Source of the DNA: Planctomycetota bacterium
GTDB lineage: Bacteria > Planctomycetota > UBA8742 > UBA2392
Direction of reading: 5' to 3'
NCBI GenBank assembly: GCA_016722065.1
Contig: JADKGX010000001.1
Coordinates: 1,736,001-1,800,000, forward strand
DNA: 64,000 bases
Shown here piece after piece: positions 27,144-34,944 of this stretch. Within the stretch, counting starts at the first letter, position 1; each line of letters starts with the position of its first letter. Under the pieces are notes generated by a model. The model was given only the letters and a program-made list of their open reading frames with translations. It did not search any database and was not told the DNA's origin. Made by a program: the position numbers and the translations under genes.

Positions 27144-27290
27144 CAGCCCCGCCCGCAAGGGCGGGGGCGACGGTAGCGTTGATGCGCATGGGCCAGTGAG
27201 CCTGTGTTCGTCCAGGTTGCCGTCGCCCCCAGCAACCCTCGCGTCGCGGTGCGACACTCGGGCGCGTTGCTTCGCAACTGGCAGGGGCTG
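27144..27290 (+). repeat. REPIN-like element, left flank of RAYT (147 bp)
   Basis: Full medium-form unit: CAGCCCC arm with the GCCCGCAAGGGC hairpin, GGGGGCGACGG, loop, CCGTCGCCCCC, and branched arm ending GGGGCTG. It is directly repeated at 27828-27974 with 5 mismatches over 147 bp. Confidence 0.88.
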
Positions 27291-27295
27291 AAAAG

Positions 27296-27787
27296 CTATT
27301 CGTCGGGCAATGCCGGACCTTGCTCGAAGTTCACGTAATGCACGGCACGGTTGAACGACTCAAGATCCTTCAGCACGACCTGGCTGCCGCGGCTCGTCCA
27401 TATGGGCTGGTCGGACTTCAGCAAGCTGCAATCCCGAAGCCTGCGGGTGGCCCTGGCTTTGAGACTATTCAAAGCATGGCTGGCCGTTGCATCAGGCGCG
27501 GACACGACGACATGCACGTGATTGGTGCGGACGTTCAGTGCTGAAAGCTGCCAATGTTTGAAATCGCAGTGTTGTGTGATGGCTTCCCGAACGCACTTTC
27601 GCATCGGCCCGGTCATCTGGATGGCTTGGTGGCGCATTGAGCGGCGGACTGCCCTTTCACGTTGCGGGTCCGCATCGAGGTATCTCCGGCGCGATGTCTC
27701 ACCGTGCCGGTCGTAGGAACCGCGGTTGTCGCCGTGAAGCCAAGTCCCGTAGCAAGTCCAAGTGAAGAAGTAACCAAGAACGGCCAT
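27296..27787 (-). CDS. REP-associated tyrosine transposase (RAYT, Y1/HUH family)
   Basis: 163 residues from the ATG at 27787. It begins with YFFTWTCYGTWLHGD, typical of RAYT/IS200-like Y1 transposases. It contains the HUH metal-binding motif (NHVHVVV) and a C-terminal Tyr in VHYVNFEQG, the expected nucleophile position. The length is normal for RAYTs. The gene sits between two directly repeated 147-bp REPIN-like copies, and no IS ends or target duplications are visible, which fits a domesticated RAYT. TATGAT lies exactly 6 nt before ATG, suggesting its own leaderless promoter; the 13-residue-longer frame is therefore not preferred. Confidence 0.88.
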   Translation of the reverse strand: MAVLGYFFTWTCYGTWLHGDNRGSYDRHGETSRRRYLDADPQRERAVRRSMRHQAIQMTGPMRKCVREAITQHCDFKHWQLSALNVRTNHVHVVVSAPDATASHALNSLKARATRRLRDCSLLKSDQPIWTSRGSQVVLKDLESFNRAVHYVNFEQGPALPDE

Positions 27788-27793
27788 CAACCC

Positions 27794-27799
27794 ATCATA
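27794..27799 (-). promoter_or_regulatory. Candidate leaderless -10 element of the RAYT gene
   Basis: Reverse-strand TATGAT, then GGGTTG, then ATG (6-nt gap). Confidence 0.45.
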
Positions 27800-27827
27800 A
27801 CAGGCGCGCAAGGCAGACAACGCCACT

Positions 27828-27974
27828 CAGCCCCGCCCGCAAGGGCGGGGGCGACGGTAGCGTTGATGCGCATGGGCAGGTGAGCCTGTGTTCGTCCAGG
27901 TTGCCGCCGCCCCCAGCAACCCTCGCGTCGCGATGCGACACTCGGGCGCGTTGCTTCGCAACTGGCTGGGGCTG
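27828..27974 (+). repeat. REPIN-like element, right flank of RAYT (147 bp)
   Basis: Same length and same orientation as 27144-27290. It ends about 55 bp before the 3' end of uvrA. Confidence 0.88.
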
Positions 27975-28028
27975 GTTCAAAACAGGAGTGCAACCAAATC
28001 ACCCCGCCCGCTTGTTGCCTTGTTTCGC

Positions 28029-30944
28029 CTAGGCTGGTTGTTTCTTGCGGGCTTTTGGTTTCTTGCCTGGGACTGTTGCCGGGCCTTTGGCGGGCTTCTT
28101 CTTTGGCGTCACCTGTTGGCCGGACTGGCGCTGGCTGAAGTAGCGGCTGAGGTATTGGCCCGTGTAACTGGTCTTGACCTTTGCGACTTCTGCCGGCTGG
28201 CCTTCGGCCACGATCTGGCCGCCTTCGTCGCCGCCTTCGGGGCCCAGGTCCACAATCCAGTCCGCGCACTTGATGACGTCCAGGTTGTGTTCAATCACCA
28301 CCGCTGTGTTGCCTTTGCCCACCAGCCGCTGCACGACCTCAATCAACCTTGCCACGTCGTGAAAGTGCAGGCCGGTGGTGGGTTCGTCCAGAATATACAG
28401 CGTGTGGCCGGTGTCGGGCCGGGCCAGTTCGGTGGCCAGTTTGACGCGCTGGGCCTCGCCGCCGGAAAGCGTGGTGCTGGGCTGGCCCAGCTTGACGTAC
28501 CCCAGGCCCACGTCGTGCAGGGTCTGCACAATCTGGTGAATCTTGGGGTGGTTTTCAAAGAAGCCCAGGGCTTCCTCAATGGTCATGTCCAACACTTCGG
28601 CAATGCTTTTGCCGCGGTACTTCACTTCCAGGGTTTCGCGGTTGAAGCGCTGGCCTTTGCAGGTTTCGCAGGTGACGTGAATGTCGGGCAGAAAGTGCAT
28701 CTCGATCAGCTTCAGGCCCTGGCCTTCGCATACCTCGCAGCGGCCGCCGGGCACATTGAACGAAAACCGCCCGGGCTGGTACCCGCGCATCTTGGCCTCG
28801 GGGGCTTTGGCAAACAGTTCACGCACCAGCCCGAACACGTTGGTGTAGGTGGCCGGGTTGCTGCGCGGCGTGCGGCCGATTGGCGACTGGTCAATCTCAA
28901 TCACCTTGTCCAGCCGTTGCAGGCCCTCAATGCGGTCGTGTTTGCCGGGTTCGGCCTGGGCCTTTTGCAGCTCCCGGGCCGCTGCCCGGGCCAGAATGTC
29001 CGTCACCAGCGTGCTTTTGCCGCTGCCACTGACACCCGTGACGCACACCAGCCCGCCCAGCGGAAAGGCCACATCAATGCCCTTGAGGTTGTTTTCGCGG
29101 CAGCCGCGCAGCCACAGCGCGTCTTTTTTGTTCACGCTGCGGGCCTGTGCGGGCAGCGGAATCGATTTGCGGCCGGTCAGGTAGTCGGCCGTCAGGGTGT
29201 CGGCTTTGTCCAGCGCTGCGCCGGGGCCAGCGTACACTACGTTGCCGCCGTGTTCGCCGGCACCGGGGCCAAGGTCCACAACGTAATCAGCGGCGCGAAT
29301 CGTGTCTTCGTCGTGTTCCACGACAATCACGGTGTTGCCGATATCGCGCAGTTGCTTCAGCGTGCGCAGCAGCATGTCGTTGTCGCGCTGGTGCAGGCCA
29401 ATGCTGGGTTCATCCAGCACATAGGCCACACCCACCAGCCCGCTGCCAACCTGCGTGGCCAGCCGTATGCGCTGGGCCTCGCCGCCGGAAAGCGTGCCCG
29501 ATTTGCGGTCGAGTGTCAGGTAGCCAATGCCTACGTCTTCCATGAAGCCCAGCCGCGCGGAGATTTCCTTGATCACGGCTTTGGCAATGATGGTGGCTTC
29601 GCTGGAAAGGTCCATGTGCTCAATCCAGCGGCGCGAGGTTTTGACATTCATGCGCGAGACTTCATGGATCGGCTTGCCGCTGACCGTTACGGCCGCGGCA
29701 AATGGCGAAAGGCGCGAGCCCTGGCACTTGGGGCATTCCTTTTCGGCCATGAAGCCCATCACCCACTGTTTGACGCTGTCACTCTGGCTGTTGGCAAAGC
29801 GGTGCTGCAGGTCCGGAATCACGCCCGGAAACCCGCGCGAGCCACGATGGCCCCACTTGCCGCCGGTGCCGGGTTCACCGTACAGCAGCACCTGCTGTTG
29901 TTCGGGCTTCAGCTTGCGCCAGGGCGTGTTCATGTTGATGCCCAGGCGCGGGCAGTGCTTCTTGAGGGCGCGCTTGTACCAAAACGCCTCGTGGGGCTTG
30001 TTCCAGCCGTGCAGGGCGCCTTGTTCAAGCGTTTTGTCCTGGTCGGGCACAATCATGGCCGGGTCAAGTTCGGTGTGAATGCCAAGGCCGGTGCATTTGG
30101 GGCAGGCGCCCCAGGGGCTGTTGAACGAAAAGACCCGGGGCTCCAGCTCGCCCATTTCCGCTTCGGGGTGGTCGGGGCAGAACATCTTGGCGCTGAACTG
30201 CTGGTCGGCCCACTTGCCGGCTTCCTCGCGCGTGACAATGCACAGGCCGTCGGCCAGCTTCAGCGCCACTTCCACGGCTTCGTTCAGGCGCGAGCGGGCG
30301 TCGTTGTCCAGCACGATACGGTCAATCACGACATCTATGTCATGCTTCTTGTTCTTGTCGCTGCATTGGGTTTTGGGGCCGACCTCAATGATTTCGCCGT
30401 CCAGCCGCGCGCGCACAAAGCCGTCTTTCATGATGCGCAGAAACACGTCGCGGTGTTCGCCCTTGCGGCCGCGCACAATCGGCGCCAGCACCATCAGCTT
30501 GCAGCCCTGGGGCCATTGCATGACGGTATCGACCATCTGTTCGGCACTCTGGCGCGACACCTGGCGCGCGCACACCGGGCAATGCGGCACGCCAATGCGC
30601 GCGTACAGCAGGCGCAGGTAGTCGTAAATCTCGGTCGTGGTGGCCACGGTGCTGCGCGGGTTGTGGCCGGCCTGGCGTTGTTCAATGGCAATGGTGGGTG
30701 GCAGGCCTTCAATGCCCTCGACATCCGGCTTCTGCATCTGGCCCAGAAACTGCCGGGCGTAGGCAGACAGCGATTCAATGTAACGGCGCTGGCCCTCGGC
30801 ATAGATGGTGTCAAAGGCCAGGCTGGATTTGCCGCTGCCGCTCAGGCCGGTAATGACAATCAACTGGTCGCGGGGCAGCGAAAGGTCGATGCCCTTTAGG
30901 TTGTGCTCGCGTGCGCCGCGAATCGTCACGTGGGTCAGTGCCAT
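28029..30944 (-). CDS. uvrA: Excinuclease ABC subunit A
   Basis: 971 residues, normal length. Two ABC modules: Walker A ITGLSGSGKSSLAFDTIYAE and VTGVSGSGKSTLVTDIL, signatures LSGGEAQRIRLA and LSGGEAQRVKLA, Walker B YVLDEPSIGLHQRD and YILDEPTTGLHFHD. The second zinc finger (CEVCEGQG...CETCKG) is intact. In the first, the leading pair reads C-P-D-H instead of C-x-x-C, followed by a normal CPKC, so one ligand is probably His. The Lys-rich tail (KKPAKGP) is lineage-specific. It recognises DNA damage with UvrB in nucleotide excision repair. No Shine-Dalgarno; TAAAAC lies 6 nt before ATG. Confidence 0.97.
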   Translation of the reverse strand: MALTHVTIRGAREHNLKGIDLSLPRDQLIVITGLSGSGKSSLAFDTIYAEGQRRYIESLSAYARQFLGQMQKPDVEGIEGLPPTIAIEQRQAGHNPRSTVATTTEIYDYLRLLYARIGVPHCPVCARQVSRQSAEQMVDTVMQWPQGCKLMVLAPIVRGRKGEHRDVFLRIMKDGFVRARLDGEIIEVGPKTQCSDKNKKHDIDVVIDRIVLDNDARSRLNEAVEVALKLADGLCIVTREEAGKWADQQFSAKMFCPDHPEAEMGELEPRVFSFNSPWGACPKCTGLGIHTELDPAMIVPDQDKTLEQGALHGWNKPHEAFWYKRALKKHCPRLGINMNTPWRKLKPEQQQVLLYGEPGTGGKWGHRGSRGFPGVIPDLQHRFANSQSDSVKQWVMGFMAEKECPKCQGSRLSPFAAAVTVSGKPIHEVSRMNVKTSRRWIEHMDLSSEATIIAKAVIKEISARLGFMEDVGIGYLTLDRKSGTLSGGEAQRIRLATQVGSGLVGVAYVLDEPSIGLHQRDNDMLLRTLKQLRDIGNTVIVVEHDEDTIRAADYVVDLGPGAGEHGGNVVYAGPGAALDKADTLTADYLTGRKSIPLPAQARSVNKKDALWLRGCRENNLKGIDVAFPLGGLVCVTGVSGSGKSTLVTDILARAAARELQKAQAEPGKHDRIEGLQRLDKVIEIDQSPIGRTPRSNPATYTNVFGLVRELFAKAPEAKMRGYQPGRFSFNVPGGRCEVCEGQGLKLIEMHFLPDIHVTCETCKGQRFNRETLEVKYRGKSIAEVLDMTIEEALGFFENHPKIHQIVQTLHDVGLGYVKLGQPSTTLSGGEAQRVKLATELARPDTGHTLYILDEPTTGLHFHDVARLIEVVQRLVGKGNTAVVIEHNLDVIKCADWIVDLGPEGGDEGGQIVAEGQPAEVAKVKTSYTGQYLSRYFSQRQSGQQVTPKKKPAKGPATVPGKKPKARKKQPA

Positions 30945-30950
30945 GGCAGG

Positions 30951-30956
30951 GTTTTA
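30951..30956 (-). promoter_or_regulatory. Candidate leaderless -10 element of uvrA
   Basis: Reverse-strand TAAAAC, then CCTGCC, then ATG. No LexA-type box was noticed in the 180-bp divergent region. Confidence 0.35.
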
Positions 30957-31112
30957 GCATGGCAGGCGACAAAAAGGGGGCGGGGCCGACGGGCAGTCGT
31001 GCCCAGGCTGGCTTGTGGCCTGGCGCATGGCGTGGCGGAAAGGCCAGGTCTGTCCGGTGGTGACCACAGCCACAGCGGATCAGCCACCTGTTGCCGAAGC
31101 CGGGGGCGAGGG

Positions 31113-31118
31113 CATATT
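31113..31118 (+). promoter_or_regulatory. Candidate leaderless -10 element of ribF
   Basis: CATATT, then CGGGAC, then the GTG start at 31125 (6-nt gap). This supports GTG as start codon. Confidence 0.4.
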
Positions 31119-31124
31119 CGGGAC

Positions 31125-32090
31125 GTGCCCCACCGCGCCAACACCTTTGACAGCTTTGAGGACTTCCGCAAGCGCGGCACCAAGCTGCGTGACTTGCGCC
31201 CCGTGGTAAGCGTGGGCAGCTTTGACGGCGTGCACCTGGGACACCAGTACCTGCTGAACGAGCTGGTGGAATGGGCCAAGCGCGAACACGCCCCCAGCGT
31301 AGTCGTCACCTTTCGCCGCCACCCACGTGCCATCACGCTGGGCCGCGACATGCCTTCGTTGAACTCGCCCGAACAGAAGCTGCGGCTGCTTTACAAGGCT
31401 GGAATCGACAGCGTCATCATGCTGGACTTTGACGAATCAGTCCGCAACCTCAACGCGCAGAGCTTTCTGGTCGACGTGATCAAGGGCCACCTGGGGGCGC
31501 GCGGCATGCTGGTGGGCTTCAATAACCGCATTGGCAAAGACGGCGAAGGTACGTTTGAGCGCCTGCACCAGCTGGGGCTGGAACACGGAGTAGAGGTTCG
31601 CCACAGCGACCCGCTGGCGGTAAGCGGCCAGGCCATGAGCAGCAGCGCTATTCGCAACCACGTGGCGGCCGGAGACTTTCTTTGGGCGCGCAAACTGCTG
31701 GGCCGGCCCTACAGCATTGGCGGCGTGGTGCAGCACGGCGACAAACGCGGTCGCACGATCGGCTTTCCGACGGCCAACCTGCCGCTGGAAGGTCTGGCCT
31801 ACCCGCCCCAAGGCGTTTATGGCGTGCGCTTGAAGATTGACGGCGCCTGGCACACCGGCGCGGCCAACATTGGAACGCGGCCCACGGTGGACCCCGCCCG
31901 GCACACGCCGCTGCTGGAAGTGCACGTGCTGGATTATGACGGGGATCTTTACGGCCGCGAACTGGAAGTCATCTTCCTGTTCCATGTACGGGCCGAAAAG
32001 AAGTTTGCCGGGCTGCCTGAACTGAAAACACAACTGGCCCGCGACATCGACGAAATCCGCCGTCGCGCCGCCGAGGAGCAATTCGCATGA
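31125..32090 (+). CDS. ribF: Bifunctional riboflavin kinase / FAD synthetase
   Basis: 321 residues from a GTG start. No ATG exists at the expected N-terminus, and this GTG gives the normal family length (about 310). N-terminal nucleotidyltransferase: SVGSFDGVHLGHQYLL (HxGH-type), later SSSAIR. C-terminal riboflavin kinase: GRPYSIGGVVQHGDKRGR, IGFPTANL, PPQGVYGVRL. It makes FMN from riboflavin and FAD from FMN. The stop overlaps the pyrE start (ATGA), so the two are cotranscribed and probably translationally coupled. Confidence 0.93.
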   Translation: MPHRANTFDSFEDFRKRGTKLRDLRPVVSVGSFDGVHLGHQYLLNELVEWAKREHAPSVVVTFRRHPRAITLGRDMPSLNSPEQKLRLLYKAGIDSVIMLDFDESVRNLNAQSFLVDVIKGHLGARGMLVGFNNRIGKDGEGTFERLHQLGLEHGVEVRHSDPLAVSGQAMSSSAIRNHVAAGDFLWARKLLGRPYSIGGVVQHGDKRGRTIGFPTANLPLEGLAYPPQGVYGVRLKIDGAWHTGAANIGTRPTVDPARHTPLLEVHVLDYDGDLYGRELEVIFLFHVRAEKKFAGLPELKTQLARDIDEIRRRAAEEQFA

Positions 32091-32629
32091 GCGACTACGA
32101 AGAACTGAAGCAGCTGGTCAAGTCCACCATTGCCGAAGGCCCGGTCAAACTGGCCAGCGGCGCGACCAGCGACTTTTACATCGACGGCCGCCTGACCAGC
32201 CTTTCCGGGCGCGGGCTGCAACTGGCCAGCAAGCTGATGTGGGACAAAATGCGCGGCCTGAACATCGTGGCCGTAGGCGGCCCGACGATGGGCGCCGACC
32301 CGATCATTGCCGGCATCATGCAGCAGGCCGCCAGCCAGGGCGTGTTCATCAGCGGCTTCATCATTCGCAAAGAAGCCAAGGGCCACGGCATGCAGAAGCT
32401 GGTGGAGGGCCCTGCCCTGCGCGATGGCGACCGCGTGGTGATTGTGGAAGACGTGGTTACCAGTGGCGGCAGCGCAATCACGGCGATTGACAAGCTGATG
32501 GCCCAGTACAAGCCCAAGGTGGTCAAGGTGATGGCGATTGTCGATCGCCTCAGTGGTGCCCAGGAAAACCTGCAAAAGGCCGGGCTGGAGTTCGAAGCCC
32601 TGTTCACACGCAAAGACTTCGGCCGCTGA
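32087..32629 (+). CDS. pyrE: Orotate phosphoribosyltransferase
   Basis: 180 residues. The PRPP-binding motif is VVIVEDVVTSGGSAITAI. The N-terminal SGATSDFYIDGRLTSLSGRG matches the OPRT orotate-site region (S-G-x-x-S-x-x-Y-x-D), and FIIRKEAKGHG is the catalytic-loop region. It converts orotate and PRPP to OMP in pyrimidine synthesis. Its ATG overlaps the ribF stop by 4 bp. Confidence 0.95.
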   Translation: MSDYEELKQLVKSTIAEGPVKLASGATSDFYIDGRLTSLSGRGLQLASKLMWDKMRGLNIVAVGGPTMGADPIIAGIMQQAASQGVFISGFIIRKEAKGHGMQKLVEGPALRDGDRVVIVEDVVTSGGSAITAIDKLMAQYKPKVVKVMAIVDRLSGAQENLQKAGLEFEALFTRKDFGR

Positions 32630-32761
32630 AGCGCATGAAACGCCAAGCCTAAGCCAGCGGCACGGCGCGAAAGCCGCATCGTTGGGCGGGCAGGATGCCC
32701 GCGGTCCGGGGGCCGATACGCCTGCAGCCCGTGCGCAATGCCCAAACTGCACGCGGGCCGC

Positions 32762-32767
32762 TAGCAT
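32762..32767 (+). promoter_or_regulatory. Candidate leaderless -10 element of the TPR gene at 32774
   Basis: TAGCAT, then GCGGAC, then ATG (6-nt gap), the same geometry as at hemG, RAYT and others. Confidence 0.4.
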
Positions 32768-32773
32768 GCGGAC

Positions 32774-34750
32774 ATGCATGGCGAACAGGCCTATCTGTTT
32801 CAACACGCGCTGCTGCGCGACGCGGCCTATGCCCTGCAGCCGCCCAGCGAGCGGACGATCCTTCATGCCCTTGCCGGCGAAATCCTGTCGGTCGAGCCCG
32901 ATGCACAAGCTTCACTGGCCGCCGAGATTGCCGACCACGCGCGGGAAGCGCTCGACAGCGCGCGCGAACTGCACTATCTGACCCTGGCCGCGGATTACGC
33001 GGCCAGGGTGTACGACCTGGACCTGGAAGCGCAACTGTGCCGGCGCGCTGGCGCAAGCGCGGCCTGCGGGCCCCGTCAGGCCGCAGAGTGGAATTGCCGC
33101 GCCGGGCGCGTGCTGATGGCCCGGGGGCGCCAGGCTGACGCGGAGCCATTGCTGCATCAAAGCCTGGCCGCGGCGCTGCACTGCCAGGACACCAGCCTGG
33201 AGCTCTCCATACGCCTCCGCCTGTGCGAGTTGTGGGCACGCACAGCGCGACGCGCCGAGGCCATGGAGGCCATCCCCGCGCTGGTGGAAAGGGCACGGGG
33301 CATCAATAACCCGCGGCTGCTGGCCGACGCCGAACTGGCTCTGGATGACCTGCACGACCACCGGGGCGAGCTGGAGCACGGGGCACAGGCACTGCAACGG
33401 GCACTGGAGATCGCCCGCGCCATTGGGGACATCCCGCTTCAATCGCGGGTTACATCCACGCTGGCCTACCGCCTGCACCGCCTGGGACAGACCGCCAAGG
33501 CCGAATCCATGACACGCGACGGGCTGGCCCTTCCGGGCAGCGACGTAGTGGGCCGGGCCGCCCTGCTGAACAGCCTGGGAGTGATCTGCGTGGAAACCAG
33601 CCGCCTGGACGAAGCGGAAGCGGCGTACAGGGAGAGCCTGGGCCTGTGCACACAGGCCGGGCGGCGCCTCACGGTAGCCGGGTTGCTGGGCAACCTGGCA
33701 AACCTGGAGTATTACTTTCGCGGTAACCTGGCCAAAGCCGGCCGGCAATACGCCCGGGCACGGGACGTGTACATGGAAGCAGGCGATGTGGAAAGCGCGG
33801 CCCGCAACGCCCGCATGGCGGGGTCCACGGAATACGCCGCCGGCCGCCGGGCTGATGCAGCCGTGCACTTTGAAAGCGCGATCCGGCTATCCGAGATGGC
33901 GTCCTTGACGGACAACCTGTTGGATTCACGCCGGTTTCTGGCCCTGTGCCGCCAGGACACGCTGGCCGGGTATGATGCCCTGCCGGAGTTGCTGCAAGTT
34001 GCTGCCCGTTGCATCGAACTGGGCCACACGCGCACGACCATGATATCGCTGTGCGACATCGGCCGGCGCCTGCTGGCCGCGGGCATGCCCGTGGCGGCCG
34101 CCCGCGCCCTGGCCATGGCCACACCAGGGCCAGGTCAACCCGTAGAATTGGGGGCCGTGGGGCCCCGGCGCATGATTGGCCAACTGCTGGGATGGCCCGA
34201 CGTGCCGGCCCAACAACGCCAGGAATTGCGCCGCGGCATGCCCGCCGGCGACACGCCCCACCACTATGTGGTCCTGACGCTGTGGCCGGATCTGTGCCAA
34301 CAATTGCTGGTGCTGCACGGCCCCGACGGCACGGGCCACGTGCGCAACCCGGCGGCGCAGGGCCGGCAGCAGTGCCAGGCGCTTCTGGACGAAATTGACA
34401 GCCTGGTGGCCGGCCGCGCAGGTGCGTACCACGCCGCCAGGGTGGCCCTGGCCGACGCGCGGCTTGCCATGGCCGAGTCCGATTCCGCTGTCCTGGCGGG
34501 CCGCCCGGCCATGCTGTTTCGGGGCATGCGCCTTGACGGCCTGACGCCGCTGTGCCGGGCGGGACTGGGCCAGCAGTTGCGCGCCCAAAGCCCGGATGCT
34601 TTTCACAAGCTGTGCCAGTCCAACCCGGCCCTGGCGGCGCAGTTGTCGGGCCCAGCGCCCCACTGGGCGGACACCGACCTGCCCGAAAAGCCGCTGGCAC
34701 AACTGGAAGCCGCCATGGCGGGGCCCCCGGCGCGTGCCACCAGGACCTGA
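32774..34750 (+). CDS. TPR protein resembling the C-terminal half of an AAA/STAND-type ATPase
   Basis: 658 residues. It opens with YLFQHALLRDAAYALQPPSE and ILHALAGEIL, the sequence normally found at the end of the NTPase module in large kinase- or cyclase-linked AAA/STAND regulators ('F.H.l.re.aY..l....R..lH...a'). The rest is tandem TPR (for example GQTAKAESMTRDGLALPG, RLDEAEAAYRESL), then a Leu/Arg-rich tail. No P-loop, kinase or cyclase domain precedes it: only about 140 bp separates it from pyrE. It could be a decapitated gene fragment, but a leaderless-type -10 sits at exactly the right distance from this ATG and the frame is intact over 2 kb, which favours a functional truncated protein. 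Confidence 0.7.
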   Translation: MHGEQAYLFQHALLRDAAYALQPPSERTILHALAGEILSVEPDAQASLAAEIADHAREALDSARELHYLTLAADYAARVYDLDLEAQLCRRAGASAACGPRQAAEWNCRAGRVLMARGRQADAEPLLHQSLAAALHCQDTSLELSIRLRLCELWARTARRAEAMEAIPALVERARGINNPRLLADAELALDDLHDHRGELEHGAQALQRALEIARAIGDIPLQSRVTSTLAYRLHRLGQTAKAESMTRDGLALPGSDVVGRAALLNSLGVICVETSRLDEAEAAYRESLGLCTQAGRRLTVAGLLGNLANLEYYFRGNLAKAGRQYARARDVYMEAGDVESAARNARMAGSTEYAAGRRADAAVHFESAIRLSEMASLTDNLLDSRRFLALCRQDTLAGYDALPELLQVAARCIELGHTRTTMISLCDIGRRLLAAGMPVAAARALAMATPGPGQPVELGAVGPRRMIGQLLGWPDVPAQQRQELRRGMPAGDTPHHYVVLTLWPDLCQQLLVLHGPDGTGHVRNPAAQGRQQCQALLDEIDSLVAGRAGAYHAARVALADARLAMAESDSAVLAGRPAMLFRGMRLDGLTPLCRAGLGQQLRAQSPDAFHKLCQSNPALAAQLSGPAPHWADTDLPEKPLAQLEAAMAGPPARATRT

Positions 34751-34808
34751 CCCAGCGCGGTATTGCCCGCTCGCGGGGCGACAACTGACACACCCGCAAA
34801 CAGGCCCC

Positions 34809-34839
34809 TTGCCCTGCATATGGCCCTGCAAGCTATACT
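34809..34839 (+). promoter_or_regulatory. Possible promoter of the aconitase-family gene
   Basis: TTGCCC (34809-34814), 19-bp spacer, TATACT (34834-34839). The -10 is good but the spacer is long. Confidence 0.35.
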
Positions 34840-34846
34840 TGGGGTT

Positions 34847-34866
34847 GGCACGGCACCCGCCGTGCC
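34847..34866 (+). other. Hairpin in the leader between TPR gene and aconitase-family gene
   Basis: GGCACGG, CACCCG loop, CCGTGCC: a 7-bp perfect stem followed by GCTTTGTT. It may be a weak terminator for the upstream gene or a leader structure. It also overlaps a false sigma-54-like match. Confidence 0.4.
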
Positions 34867-34944
34867 GCTTTGTTGAGCCCCAAGCGAAAGCAAAGGGCAC
34901 CCCTGCGATTGGGCCCCGTGCCCTTACAGTGAAGGTAGTTGCCC

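Noticed and set aside
27287..27980. Reading the RAYT unit as an insertion sequence with terminal repeats
   Set aside because: The flanks are direct repeats shared with gene-less loci, no target-site duplication is visible, and RAYTs are normally single-copy and non-IS.
27888..30899. A 1003-codon open frame on the plus strand opposite uvrA (similar long frames oppose leuS, the FHA gene and the PDZ gene)
   Set aside because: Codon-bias shadows of G+C-rich genes: His/Gly/Gln/Arg-heavy composition, no domain, no ribosome site, and the opposite strand is a clear known gene.
32641..32773. Remnant of a lost NTPase/kinase domain upstream of the TPR gene
   Set aside because: No P-loop or kinase motif could be seen in any frame of this short interval.
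34845..34861. Second apparent sigma-54 promoter before the aconitase-family gene (TTGGCACG, GG-N10-GC)
   Set aside because: The -24 half is perfect but the -12 half is CCGC, and the whole match lies within a perfect hairpin that explains the sequence.
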